Below are positions 34,901 through 44,169 of a stretch of 64,000 nt of DNA, piece after piece. The stretch is from Bacillota bacterium. GTDB taxonomy: Bacteria; Bacillota; Clostridia; Acetivibrionales; DSM-1351. Positions within the stretch are counted from its first letter, which is position 1. Each line of letters begins with the position of its first letter. The position numbers and the translations under genes were made by a program. The notes under the pieces are model-generated. The model worked only from the letters and a program-made list of their open reading frames with translations, searched no databases and was not told the DNA's origin. Location: contig JAEZIB010000199.1 in NCBI GenBank assembly GCA_023416275.1, positions 24,890 to 88,889 on the forward strand, given 5' to 3'.

Positions 34901-37180
34901 ACAAATGATTCTTTTAAGCTTTCGCTGTTAATTGAAGCAGACAGAGACTTGAAAAATCAAAGTACCTCATGGTTAGGTTCAAATAAGTTGTCAGGAATTA
35001 AACTATCAGACAAGTATGAAATATTTGTAAGAGATTTAGCCGGAAATATAGTATCAGTACTTGTGAATGTAAATAAGACATCAGGAACAATATACGGTCA
35101 GCTTACTCTAGAGGAGGCAGCGAAACAGGCATCTGCTTCATCGAATTCAGCAGCAGAAAGAGAAAGCTTTTTGGAAAAGCAAAAGAGAGAGGCTGAGAAG
35201 GCAATTGCCAATGTTGTAACAATCGCAGATCAGACTCCAGTAAATAGCCAGACAGGTCAAATAACTGTTGATTTTAGCAATATGGTTAGTAGTATGTCCT
35301 TACAAAGTTCTTCTCTTTTAAATTGCAAATACAGACTAGAGCTTACTGAAAAAGATACTGGAGCATTAGTATATTCTAAAATATTAACAAATACTTCAAA
35401 GATAGTTATACCAGACCTTGATGATGCAACAACTTACATAATAAAAATATCTATTTTAGATATGGCTGGTAATGAAATTAATGCGAAGAGCTTTGAACAA
35501 ACGACTCAAGACAGAACTCCACCTATTATAACAGCACTTAAAACTGAAAATAACAGTCTGATAGTAAGTGCAATTGACAATAAAGAGCTATCTGGACAAG
35601 CATACAGGTATGAACTTGTGTCTGTAAATATAAATACTGCTTGCTCAGATAATAAAGTAGATTTAATTGCTATTAGCAGGATAAACGAAATAGCGAATAA
35701 CAAGCCATGGTCAATGGATGCATGGACAGATAAGTCAAAATTAGAAAATGTGCAGGCAAATATGGTTATAAAAACTATAGTAAGGGATTCGGCAGGAAAC
35801 ACTACAGAACAAATAGCAGTTGTTGAGAATGAAAACAGAGAGTATGTGAACCTGATTAATGCTGAGAATCCATATATACTAAATACAGGCTCAACGGGGA
35901 ATATTTCAAGTTATTTAAATATTAATGGTGAACAAATAGATTATAGCGTCAGCGATTCTACAATAGCACAGATTGATATATCGGGAAATGTTACAGGGCT
36001 TAAAAATGGTGAGATTGTAGTTACAGCTAGAAATATAAAAACCGGAGAGATAAAGCAGCTGCTTATCAAAATTAGACGTATTAATACTTTAAACATACGA
36101 AGGGTAATTGTTGAAAAAGATTCAATTACAGATTTAAAAGTGCTTTATAAAGAGCAGCTGAATAATCTTTTCGGAGCTATAGAGGATCTTGAATGGAGTA
36201 TTAACGATGAAAATATAGGAAAAATTAGTCAAGACGGCAGGTTTGATGCAGTAAATGAAGGGATTGCAAGAATATTGATAACAAGAGAAAACAAAAAGAT
36301 GATTATATATGCTGTTGTGGCAAAGGCTGGAACTGTTAAGTCAGACATTCAGGAAATAAATATTCAGGCTCCATTTGTAATTAATAAAGGCTCAGACATC
36401 AAACTGGACAGCATTGTTGAATGTATAAATTTTAAAGATAAGTTAACAGAAAAGAACGAATTTACGGTTTTTGAAAGCTCCGATGAAAATATTATAAAAA
36501 TCAGTGACGGAAATATTATTGCACTGTCTGAGGGACAGGCGGAGATTACAGCAATTGATCTGGTGAATAACGTATATGCAACAATAAAAATAGATATAAC
36601 AGATATTACACCTGGTAACTTAAGTTTTGAAGATGTATCAGGGCATTGGTCAGAAAAATATTTCAGTACGCAAGCTACTAAATCAATAATCAGAGGATAT
36701 TCAGATAAACAGTTCAAACCTAATAAAAAGGTTACAAATAATGAATTTCTTACGATGCTCTCCAAAACCCTACTTATGAAGCAACAATCACATTCAATCA
36801 AAATAGATAGAAATAAAATGATATATGCTGGGATAAACAAAAATGAAGCTGGCTATAACTATGCAGCAAGTATATTAATTAACATTCGTCCTATATTCAG
36901 TTCATTGGTGTTTGGTGAGCATATGAATACTCAAGGCTCTATTACCAGAGGTGAAGTCGCTGAAATAATAATGGCATTAACGGAAGGTAAATTGGATAGA
37001 AAGGTAAATAAGTACTATTTCAAAGACTTAAAGGACGGAAAGCATGAGAATGCTTTGAAATATTGCATTGAGGCAGGAATATATTCAGGCTGCGGAAATA
37101 ATAAGATTTTAGGTGAAAAAAGTCTTACAAGGGCAGAAATGCTTGTTATTATGAATAGACTTAACGAAATATTAGCTTAA
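31973..37180 (+). CDS. Giant S-layer-anchored protein with FN3/Ig-like repeats (1735 aa)
   Basis: The start is GTG 31973, eight bases after TAGGAGGGA. Residues 1-26 form a signal peptide. Then come an N-terminal unknown domain (about 35-190), an Ig/cadherin-like domain (about 197-290), fibronectin type III-like domains (about 295-560), Ig-like domains with conserved 'DGGEWLLYSEP' and 'IDRTMPSIDRV' turns (about 760-960), Big-2-like domains (about 1280-1520) and S-layer homology motifs at the C-terminus (from about 1545, DVSGHWSEKYFSTQATKSII; again near 1685). It should sit on the cell surface, non-covalently bound to wall polymer, and is probably an adhesin or pilus-associated stalk. Confidence 0.85.
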   Translation: MRINRIIKRIIVIMFLACVFSTSFFNLSWEENSVFIQGGNIANGASESYYYDKYTVVPKYNFRVENSASPDKPLGYGYYTSKQVEGYNQYKFNSRTGKFSYDEAFKVLYADDDLTRPIYQDFGSRMCVCTSTSYQNSQKEWRTYYYMLETYLEGEQPGDIIVENLIAPNNTYPENGKHTDGYWYIKKGIVNRNPTITISSPVQNASFSTTLSLKGTVSDADVGDTITTKYNIDGAAEQNISGTITSDGTNKSFANTNISINALSEGTHKLNVWAVDNNGGNSTVQTITFIKDSTPPSVSMPALTANSASQITIQASASDSSGLHATPYFINRNGTDVGTWQTANKYVDTGLSPNTKYTYKYKARDILGNESGYSSTASIYTLANIPTALKVENVSISSITLAWSPNGNPVGTKYELYCNETGTVIYSGIDTTYTHTGRTAGSSYTYKVRAVNGDSIATAYTADLKFRINTQPDALTANNVNMNDVTFTWGSNGNMDGTEYEAYLLKLSDGTLVDIKTVTTNAVSFNKLDSNTRYMVKVRAKISGANFSDYITFSVCTLAKNPTGITITESTNNTLSLSLQKDVSNSTDAEYRVELRPYGGEAIVSTTDWSFETADLTLEGLSENTEYELWVTTRNGDFVENTPVKMLHKVTSNYTPVISVLNTNVTASEIEPNDILTIGGTCYDADNETIIVSATIDGVSKITTINSDTYSESGFADWSLSWKGSELTEGSYTNIVVTATDEKAGVSTEVFTGTLVIDKTGPADIPIIIPSITVPTTENVVVDIGNFGDAAVKEYRIDGGEWLLYSEPIVIWSNCKIEARGLDEYGNQSTSGTIIIANIDKDSPAAPIIKLSDDDWTAASEVTVNIVDGIDAGSGAAKSQIKIGNSEWNDYSSQASISVEGITTVSARTIDNVGHVSKETIAQVRIDRTMPSIDRVYIENGEMYIVGSDNLGLHPNAYKYKLKSTANISNIEAIENTNDSFKLSLLIEADRDLKNQSTSWLGSNKLSGIKLSDKYEIFVRDLAGNIVSVLVNVNKTSGTIYGQLTLEEAAKQASASSNSAAERESFLEKQKREAEKAIANVVTIADQTPVNSQTGQITVDFSNMVSSMSLQSSSLLNCKYRLELTEKDTGALVYSKILTNTSKIVIPDLDDATTYIIKISILDMAGNEINAKSFEQTTQDRTPPIITALKTENNSLIVSAIDNKELSGQAYRYELVSVNINTACSDNKVDLIAISRINEIANNKPWSMDAWTDKSKLENVQANMVIKTIVRDSAGNTTEQIAVVENENREYVNLINAENPYILNTGSTGNISSYLNINGEQIDYSVSDSTIAQIDISGNVTGLKNGEIVVTARNIKTGEIKQLLIKIRRINTLNIRRVIVEKDSITDLKVLYKEQLNNLFGAIEDLEWSINDENIGKISQDGRFDAVNEGIARILITRENKKMIIYAVVAKAGTVKSDIQEINIQAPFVINKGSDIKLDSIVECINFKDKLTEKNEFTVFESSDENIIKISDGNIIALSEGQAEITAIDLVNNVYATIKIDITDITPGNLSFEDVSGHWSEKYFSTQATKSIIRGYSDKQFKPNKKVTNNEFLTMLSKTLLMKQQSHSIKIDRNKMIYAGINKNEAGYNYAASILINIRPIFSSLVFGEHMNTQGSITRGEVAEIIMALTEGKLDRKVNKYYFKDLKDGKHENALKYCIEAGIYSGCGNNKILGEKSLTRAEMLVIMNRLNEILA

Positions 37181-37268
37181 AAGTTATATTATGAACAAGG
37201 GTAAAAATAAAGTTGAATAGTCAAAATAAACAACAGGTTATAAAACAAAATAAATCGGAGGGACTAAG

Positions 37269-38009
37269 ATGAGAAAATGTATTAGTCTTTTTTTATTGCT
37301 TTTTTTAGTGATCATAATTCAAAATAAAGCATTTGCAGCAAATATAGATTTAAACAATCTGAATAAAGTGATAATTAAATTTGTTGAGCTTGATGGTTCA
37401 GTAAAGGAAGATGAAATAATAAAAAATGATAGTGCCGAACGCTTTGAACAGTCAATAAAGGAGCGGTTGGATTACTACTCTAACAAATACAATATAAGTG
37501 AAATTATTAGTATAAATGATATTCCCATAAAGGATACTCAATTTATGAGCTATTCAGGAGTCATTAAAGTCAAAAAAAATCCAAACCAGCAAAATGCTCA
37601 AAATAACCAAAATCAAGCTTTAGAGTTCAGTAAAAGCGGTTATCTAATAAAGCTTGATGATATAACCTATACAGGAATAGAAGTATCTCCATATAAAAAA
37701 AGTGGTATTACATATATTGAAATTAAGCCAATATTAGAGGTTTTGGGGTATAAAGTGGCTACTACAGTAAATGGATATTATAAGGTGCTTACTGCACAAA
37801 AGCAGGAGATAGGAAACGAACTTTGGATTGACATAGCAGGAGAGAGTAAAAATGCCTATAAATCAAGCGAAGGACTTATTACTCTTGATAATATATCAGA
37901 AATTAGGGATTCATCATTTTGTATCTCTCTAAAATCAGCAGAAAAATTGCTTGGAATATCTATTGTCGTTGATTTTTCTAAAAAGCAGGTCAAAATAGCT
38001 AAAAGGTAG
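37269..38009 (+). CDS. Secreted protein with copper amine oxidase N-like domain
   Basis: Signal peptide at residues 1-24 (cleavage near AFAA). The middle is soluble and polar. The C-terminal half (about 140-245) has FVELDGSV- and 'ILEVLGYKVATTVNGYYKVL', 'LISLKSAEKLLGISIVVDF'-type segments, the repeated alpha/beta pattern of the Cu_amine_oxidN1 wall-associated domain. The start ATG 37269 is preceded by TCGGAGGGAC. It lies between the SLH protein and the propeller protein and is likely secreted with them. Confidence 0.6.
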   Translation: MRKCISLFLLLFLVIIIQNKAFAANIDLNNLNKVIIKFVELDGSVKEDEIIKNDSAERFEQSIKERLDYYSNKYNISEIISINDIPIKDTQFMSYSGVIKVKKNPNQQNAQNNQNQALEFSKSGYLIKLDDITYTGIEVSPYKKSGITYIEIKPILEVLGYKVATTVNGYYKVLTAQKQEIGNELWIDIAGESKNAYKSSEGLITLDNISEIRDSSFCISLKSAEKLLGISIVVDFSKKQVKIAKR

Positions 38010-38029
38010 AAGGGAGTGGCATAGAAAAG

Positions 38030-41000
38030 ATGCAAATATTTAAAAGAATCATTTTAGTACAGTGTATTCTTATGCTGCTGTTTTCAAATTTGGCTTATGC
38101 ATCTCCTCAAAATATGATTTTTGATGATATCAATTATATTGAGGCAGGAGATAATCCAGGAACATTTAAAGCCGATTTTTGGAGGACAGGAACTCAAGAA
38201 TCAAATATCATATTGCCATTAAGAGAAGAATGGACAGCCAAAATTGGGAAATCGACATCACAGCCTGCTGCTGTTAATGATAATCTTTTTATTCTAGCCG
38301 ACAATAAGCTTTTACAAGTAGATTTAAAGAAAAAGACTGTTTTAGGGAGCGTAGAGATTCAAACAGTAAGTACACCATCAAACTCTAGTATTACAGTGAT
38401 TAAAAATTCGGACGGGTGGTTTAATTCAGATAAACTCGACCGCTTACTTTTCGGAACTCAGGAAGGTGTAATGTACTGTATAAAAATTAAAGATGGTAAG
38501 TTGGATAAAACCTGGATTGATTGGAGCTATTCAACTACCGCAGGAAAGATTATTAATACAGCTCCTGCATTCTGTTTTGATGTAACAGATGATAGCCCAT
38601 ATGTGATATTCGGCTCAAGCGATTACAATTTCTATATCTTAAATACTGAAGGAATTTTGGTACATAAGGTTAAAGAAAATGGAAAAATCACAACTTCGCC
38701 ATTAGTATTTCAGACTACCATAAATTCTACATATACCGAGTTTCTGTATGGAGTGGAAGGCAGTAATGGAAAAACATATTTGTCCGGTGGATTGATGATG
38801 GATGGACAGTTTGTTGAAGATCCTACGTTTAATAAAAATAAACTGTATGATTACAATATGTCCTCCATTACCTGTTTAGGAACAGAAGCCGTTATGCTCA
38901 ATGGTAAGGCAGACAATATAATTGTCACAATTGATAAGAATGGTAATATTTATTGCATTTCAAAATACTCAGGAAAGCTTCTTTGGAAACTAAACAAATA
39001 TGCAAGTTCTTCTGATTGTGTTGATGGCAGCACTGTAAGCTTAGATACTGACAATGTTTATGCTGTGATATCAGACTACAAAAAGACTGGTAAGGCAAAG
39101 TTTGTAGCAATAGATTATTCAAAAGCTATAGAGCTTGCGAATAATAATCCAGGAAGCCTTGCGATTAACTCAGCTATTCTGTTTGAATCTGATGACAACG
39201 AGTTTGCAGGTAAATCTAATTCAAGTCCATCAGTAATAAGAGTAGTAAATAAAGATGACAAAGGTGCAATAGGAATTAGAGGAAGATTAGCATTTGTCGG
39301 TGATAGTGGTTCAAAAGATAATTTTCGAATATTTTATACGACTCAGGCAGAAGCTGGAAAGGCTCAAAGAGTTAAAGATGCCTTTCAGGTAACAAACCCA
39401 ACCACTAAAAAGCTATCTACTACTGATACAATTACTCTTCCAGGAGGAGTATCCAGCGAAACGCTATACTCTAATGGTTACACTTATTTGATTGATGGAC
39501 AGGGTACACTACATGTCTATGCAGGAATAAAGGAAAATAATCTGGCTATTTTGAATGTAAAAAACTCTTCTGATTATGTACAAAATGGAGAAACGTACAC
39601 TGTAACAACTGATATCGCAAACTATACAGCTGAAAAAACAAAGCCTGTAAAAATACAATTTACAATAACTACACCTGATGGAGCAGAAAGCAGGATAGAT
39701 CAGACACTATCAATCCCTGCAGAGGGGTTAACAGCTAATTTAAAATATACAGTTCCAGAATATATTTCGACAGGAGAATATTTTTCAATAAGGTGTGAAA
39801 TTAATTCGCCAAGTGATGACGGATTAAGGGCTGTTCAGGAAACTGATTATAGCGATAACATCCAGGAATTAAGAATTAAAATAGCTGATGCATTGGATGC
39901 AGGAGTTAAACTCATATCTAAAAAAATATTTGATGAAAAGACTTGGGTTACTACGAACATTATATTTCAAAATAACTCTGATATTAACTTAGTTAAAGTG
40001 CCAATAAAAATAGAAAAGGATGGAGTAGCACTAACTGAGCCACAAGTACCATCCACAATAAATATATCAAAGAATTCAACTTTCACCGTTCCGGTAACCT
40101 GGTATACTGGAGAACTGGGAAATGCTACTGAGAAAAAGGTATCATTTACGGCAAGAATAAATTTAGCTAAGGATAGGGTTGCCAGTAATGATGTAAAGCA
40201 AGAATATGTAACTATCAGAAAGGATTTTCCCGACCTTGAAATAGTCAAAATATCACCGACAGCTTATAAAGAGCATACTAGAGTTAATACAGTGTTCACG
40301 GTTAGAAATAACGGCAGTGTCAACTATACCGATACTAACAAAATCATGCTTAATCAAACTGTAAATGGACAAACAGTAAGTAAAAAAATTGACTTGCCAG
40401 CTCACTCTGAAAGAAATGTACTACTTGCATGGGATACTCCTTCAGCTGGAACAAAGGTTACAATTTCAGGGATTATTAATCCTGATAACAAGCCTGCTGA
40501 ACCAGACAGAACAAACAATTACAAGTCAGTTGCAGTAACAATATCAAAGGATAATCCTCCATCTATAATAAATAACGACTACATAAAGATTGTTCCACCA
40601 CCAGCTCCATGTACAAATAATGAGATTACATGGTCAGAAATAAGAGACAATTGGAAGTATGAACATGTATATGTGGGCAAAGGAAGTAAAATTGATCCAA
40701 AAACTAATGAAGTTATTACATGGGATATATATGAGTGGAAGTGGATTAATTACCCTTATAAAAAGACCTTTCATGCAAAGCTAAATATCAATGTTACCGA
40801 AATAAGGGAAGTGTATGGAAATGGAAAGGATAGAATCAATCCAACTTCTATGAAATCAGGATACGGCATTGAGGCAATTGTTAAAACAAGTCTTGAAACT
40901 GATTATGACAGACCGACATATACATTCGGAGCACAGCATATGTATGTATATTTGCCTGAGTATCAATATACTTACTGGGAGAGCATGCATAATAGTGAAG

Positions 41001-41233
41001 ATGCAATATCTCTTAATAACACATGGAGGTTCAGAATTAATTATGATTCGGGTTTAAATCGCAGAGAGCACTATATACCTGTACAATTCCCTGATGATGC
41101 TTATTATGTTCTATATTTCAAGGCAACAGGGGCTTCTGCTGGAGAGAGTGGAGACATGGATGCCAGCACTACCAGGAAAATTTATATTAACGGAAATATG
41201 TATCAGGATGACACCACAGGAGGAAGCAGGTAG
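38030..41233 (+). CDS. Large secreted beta-propeller/CARDB protein (1067 aa)
   Basis: Signal peptide 1-25 (cleavage near AYAS). Residues about 45-470 show the PQQ-like propeller pattern (W/F-containing blades such as LDKTWIDWSYSTTAGKIINTAPAF, YVIFGSSDYNFYIL). Two or three CARDB-like beta-sandwich domains follow (about 500-620, 625-730, 735-840), with DNIQELRIKI and DRTNNYKSVAV ends. The C-terminal 220 residues are unassigned and Tyr/Trp rich. No sorting signal or SLH is seen, so it may bind the S-layer protein. The start has GGGAGTGGC upstream. Confidence 0.75.
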   Translation: MQIFKRIILVQCILMLLFSNLAYASPQNMIFDDINYIEAGDNPGTFKADFWRTGTQESNIILPLREEWTAKIGKSTSQPAAVNDNLFILADNKLLQVDLKKKTVLGSVEIQTVSTPSNSSITVIKNSDGWFNSDKLDRLLFGTQEGVMYCIKIKDGKLDKTWIDWSYSTTAGKIINTAPAFCFDVTDDSPYVIFGSSDYNFYILNTEGILVHKVKENGKITTSPLVFQTTINSTYTEFLYGVEGSNGKTYLSGGLMMDGQFVEDPTFNKNKLYDYNMSSITCLGTEAVMLNGKADNIIVTIDKNGNIYCISKYSGKLLWKLNKYASSSDCVDGSTVSLDTDNVYAVISDYKKTGKAKFVAIDYSKAIELANNNPGSLAINSAILFESDDNEFAGKSNSSPSVIRVVNKDDKGAIGIRGRLAFVGDSGSKDNFRIFYTTQAEAGKAQRVKDAFQVTNPTTKKLSTTDTITLPGGVSSETLYSNGYTYLIDGQGTLHVYAGIKENNLAILNVKNSSDYVQNGETYTVTTDIANYTAEKTKPVKIQFTITTPDGAESRIDQTLSIPAEGLTANLKYTVPEYISTGEYFSIRCEINSPSDDGLRAVQETDYSDNIQELRIKIADALDAGVKLISKKIFDEKTWVTTNIIFQNNSDINLVKVPIKIEKDGVALTEPQVPSTINISKNSTFTVPVTWYTGELGNATEKKVSFTARINLAKDRVASNDVKQEYVTIRKDFPDLEIVKISPTAYKEHTRVNTVFTVRNNGSVNYTDTNKIMLNQTVNGQTVSKKIDLPAHSERNVLLAWDTPSAGTKVTISGIINPDNKPAEPDRTNNYKSVAVTISKDNPPSIINNDYIKIVPPPAPCTNNEITWSEIRDNWKYEHVYVGKGSKIDPKTNEVITWDIYEWKWINYPYKKTFHAKLNINVTEIREVYGNGKDRINPTSMKSGYGIEAIVKTSLETDYDRPTYTFGAQHMYVYLPEYQYTYWESMHNSEDAISLNNTWRFRINYDSGLNRREHYIPVQFPDDAYYVLYFKATGASAGESGDMDASTTRKIYINGNMYQDDTTGGSR

Positions 41234-41254
41234 AACATTTTTAAGATAAGTCTA

Positions 41255-41371
41255 TCAATCATGAGTGAATAGCAATAGGATTTGCCTAATACTAATTTGT
41301 ATCTAAAATGTGGATTAGAGCAAAGACCGCAATTATTGTTCAATATTGTATTTCTAAACACTCATGATTGA
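41255..41371 (+). repeat. Widely spaced 13-bp inverted repeat in the tadV leader
   Basis: TCAATCATGAGTG (41255-41267) is repeated exactly inverted at 41359-41371, with the similarity extending 4 to 8 bases on both sides, so about 23 bases are nearly complementary. The 91 bases between them have no frame. It could be a structured leader, a processing site or a MITE-like unit. Confidence 0.55.
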
Positions 41372-41385
41372 CAGAAAGGGGGACA

Positions 41386-41991
41386 ATGGAGAGTTTATTA
41401 TATACAGGAGTACTTATTGCAGGGTTTATTATTGGGAAAGTTATACGAAAATACATAACAGTAAAATATTCTATTGTAACAAGCAAATTTCCGTACTATG
41501 AGCTGATAACTGCTATAGCATTTTGTATGAATGCTTTTTTTATGGGATTCAGCCTAAGATTTATTGAGTTCTGTAGCTTTTCTTTATTTATTCTTACAAT
41601 AGGTTTTATAGATTTTTATTTCAAAATAATCCCTAATGTGATTGTTTTATTATTTGCTATAGTAAATATGTTTTTTGCAGTACTTAATAGTATTGTCTGT
41701 TCAAAAAGTATATTAAATAGCTTGACTGGTGTGGTTTCAGCGAGTGCAATACTTTTTGTTGTTTCCTTCTTGTCAAATGGAAGCATTGGTGGCGGTGATA
41801 TAAAGTTTACAGCTGCAGCTGGGATATTTTTAGGAGCACAGCTATCAATACTTGCACTGGCTGTAGCTGTTTTATTAGCAGGAGTTATATTACCGGTGCT
41901 GCTACTTGCCAAAAAAGTAGATAAAAAGGATGTAATTGCACTAGGTCCTTTTCTGGCGATAGGAATGTATGTAGCGATGTTGTTGCTTTAG
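41386..41991 (+). CDS. Prepilin peptidase (A24 family, TadV/CpaA-like)
   Basis: This 201-aa polytopic membrane protein has the two catalytic aspartates of A24 peptidases: Asp76 in TIGFIDFYFKIIPN and Asp138 in SIGGGDIKF (the GxGDxK box). It lacks the N-methyltransferase domain of PilD, like other TadV/CpaA enzymes. It cleaves the leader of the pilin-like proteins upstream. ATG 41386 follows AAAGGGGG; the TTG at 41368 lies inside the inverted repeat and is rejected. Confidence 0.88.
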   Translation: MESLLYTGVLIAGFIIGKVIRKYITVKYSIVTSKFPYYELITAIAFCMNAFFMGFSLRFIEFCSFSLFILTIGFIDFYFKIIPNVIVLLFAIVNMFFAVLNSIVCSKSILNSLTGVVSASAILFVVSFLSNGSIGGGDIKFTAAAGIFLGAQLSILALAVAVLLAGVILPVLLLAKKVDKKDVIALGPFLAIGMYVAMLLL

Positions 41992-42244
41992 AAATTTAGT
42001 TTTATAAATTTTTAGATTAAAAATAAAATAATTTAAATGATAAGTAATATAGTGAAATTTTGAGTATTTAGAGGGAACATAACGTTAATTAGATTAATTA
42101 TAAAAATGTCAACATTGTTGGATTTTTATATTAATGGTAGTATAACTTAATGTTATATAACAAAAAAATACTTAAAAGTAAAGTTTTAGAAATAAAAAGA
42201 AAGTAATGTCATTACAAGTAAAAAAAATAAAGGGAGAAAAAAAT

Positions 42245-43798
42245 ATGACTAAAAAATTATTAGCATTTGCTATGACTGTCTGTATGATTCTATTAAACAG
42301 TACTTTTACATTTGCTAGCGAAAATAGGGCGACAGCCAAGCCAGAAATAGTAGATGAGGTACAAAATGTTGCTATTCCAGAAATTCAAGATTCAATGAAT
42401 GCTCAAGAAGTTTATGAAGAGATAGCTCCCATAGAGAATATTAAGGCTATGGAGCCAAACATAATGGACAGGAAATATTCTGGATCGAATGTAAAGGTTT
42501 CTAGTTTTCAGAGAAGGAGTTCAACCATAAAGTCAGCACTTGTAGAAACAGATAATACAGAACCTAATAATGCATATCTTGTAGAGAATGAGGATGTTTT
42601 TCAAGGTTCTATACTAACATCAAATGAAATGCGTTGGTATGGTTTTACATTAGATGAAAAAAGTAAGGTGTCTATTTTGTTACAGATGGTATCTAATCTT
42701 GATGCAGATTTATATATGTTTCAATTAGATACAAGTACATATAGTTTAGAGTTAATTGGTGGAAGTGCAAATGCTGGTAATGGTGTGCAAGAATGGTATA
42801 ATGATGTCCTTGAAGCTGGAATTTATTACTTTGCAGTATCAGGGTATTCGGGTGTGGGGGATTTCGCTTTTGCATTCTATAACAGTACAATAGATGTCAA
42901 TTATGAAGTTAATGATTCAACTGACACAGCAACTCCCATTGCATTTAATACAAATATAACGGGTGTAATTGATAGCCCATATGATACGGATATATATAAG
43001 TTTACTATTACAAAACCAATGGTAATAAGATATTCGATAACAGGTGCTAATGGATATGAATATGGGTTCTCTCAAGGAGTAGGGTCAACGGCGTATACAA
43101 TACAAGGGAATTTAACTAAATTCCTACCGGGTACTCATTATTTTTTGGTTCGCAGCTTAAATGGAACTTACTCTTCTGAACAGTCATATACGATCAATTT
43201 TAACAAGATAGCCGATTTGGCAAATGATAGTAGTGCAAATTATTTGGCTATTAGCGAAGGGGCTAAAATTGTGTTCCAAACAGATGCATATGGATCAAAT
43301 TGCTATGTAAATGGTAATCCGATTGATCTTAGCTATTCATATTATAAGAATGCATCAAATTCAGCCGGCTCACAAGTTTATAATATTACGATGACACAGA
43401 ATAGTGATATATTTGCTAAAATATATGAATCACAATACGCAGAGTATCCCGAAATGCAACAAGTTATCCCAGATACCGTATATTATCATTATGGTAGTAA
43501 GAGCAATATGCCAATACAAAATAAACATTTGCTGGAGTTATCGGTATCATCGCCATCAAATTTTTACAATATAAATTGCTCGTGCAGTGGTGCATATAGA
43601 GCAAATAATCTATACTTGAATGTGAATTATGCAACAGTACTAATTGATCCTGACACAGGAAAATTGGTCGATATTAGTTTTTTCAATTATTTTTATGATT
43701 ATGCAGTGGGATCAAATAGTATGTTGTTTACACGCCCTTATTCCATGAAATATTATTATCCTTATTATAATGGAGAAGAGCCTTATCCTCCTTATTAA
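42245..43798 (+). CDS. Secreted protein with PPC-like domains (517 aa)
   Basis: The signal peptide is residues 1-26 (TKKLLAFAMTVCMILLNSTF, cleavage near FASE). Two bacterial pre-peptidase C-terminal (PPC)-like domains follow: about 100-210 (TEPNNAYLVENEDVFQGSI, DADLYMFQLD) and about 220-320 (EVNDSTDTATPIAFNTNITG, SPYDTDIYKFTI). The rest is a Tyr/Asn/Ser-rich region with YPYYNGEEPYPPY at the end. There is no peptidase domain. ATG 42245 follows AAAGGGAG; an in-frame ATG at 42206 lacks a site. It probably binds the surface or another exported protein. Confidence 0.7.
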   Translation: MTKKLLAFAMTVCMILLNSTFTFASENRATAKPEIVDEVQNVAIPEIQDSMNAQEVYEEIAPIENIKAMEPNIMDRKYSGSNVKVSSFQRRSSTIKSALVETDNTEPNNAYLVENEDVFQGSILTSNEMRWYGFTLDEKSKVSILLQMVSNLDADLYMFQLDTSTYSLELIGGSANAGNGVQEWYNDVLEAGIYYFAVSGYSGVGDFAFAFYNSTIDVNYEVNDSTDTATPIAFNTNITGVIDSPYDTDIYKFTITKPMVIRYSITGANGYEYGFSQGVGSTAYTIQGNLTKFLPGTHYFLVRSLNGTYSSEQSYTINFNKIADLANDSSANYLAISEGAKIVFQTDAYGSNCYVNGNPIDLSYSYYKNASNSAGSQVYNITMTQNSDIFAKIYESQYAEYPEMQQVIPDTVYYHYGSKSNMPIQNKHLLELSVSSPSNFYNINCSCSGAYRANNLYLNVNYATVLIDPDTGKLVDISFFNYFYDYAVGSNSMLFTRPYSMKYYYPYYNGEEPYPPY

Positions 43799-43956
43799 GT
43801 ATTCAAGCATACTCTGATAACCTATAATTGAAATTTTTGAAGTGGTCACAATAGACGAAAAGCATAAATCATGCTATAAAGCTATATGCTTGATTCAGTA
43901 AAGAAAGTAAATGCTATATCATACTTTAGGGAATGGTATACTAGATGTATACAGAG

Positions 43957-44013
43957 TACTAACAGGCTTTGGTATATAACTATTTTTTAGTTAGTTGCTA
44001 AGGCCTGTTAGTA
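43957..44013 (+). repeat. 11-bp perfect inverted repeat with extended pairing
   Basis: TACTAACAGGC (43957-43967) and GCCTGTTAGTA (44003-44013) match perfectly. Pairing continues inward using G-T pairs, giving a stem of roughly 18-20 bp with a 20-base AT-rich loop. It lies in the 360-base gap after the PPC-protein gene and upstream of a terminator, perhaps as part of a structured 3' region. Confidence 0.5.
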
Positions 44014-44054
44014 AATTTATATTATCTTTAGTTAGTGTATTTGTTGTATCAAAA

Positions 44055-44083
44055 ACATCATCTTTTGGAGATGGTGTTTTTTT
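44055..44083 (+). terminator. Rho-independent terminator
   Basis: ACATCATCT (44055-44063) pairs with AGATGGTGT (44069-44077) around TTTGG, followed by a run of T. It ends the transcript of the PPC-domain gene, so the TrbL-like genes downstream need their own promoter. Confidence 0.75.
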
Positions 44084-44169
44084 AATGCTCGTAAAAATCT
44101 GGTAGAGATATAAAAATTTCATTTGATATTTCTTAACAGATTTTAAAATAAGTCACGGAGGTGGAAAAA

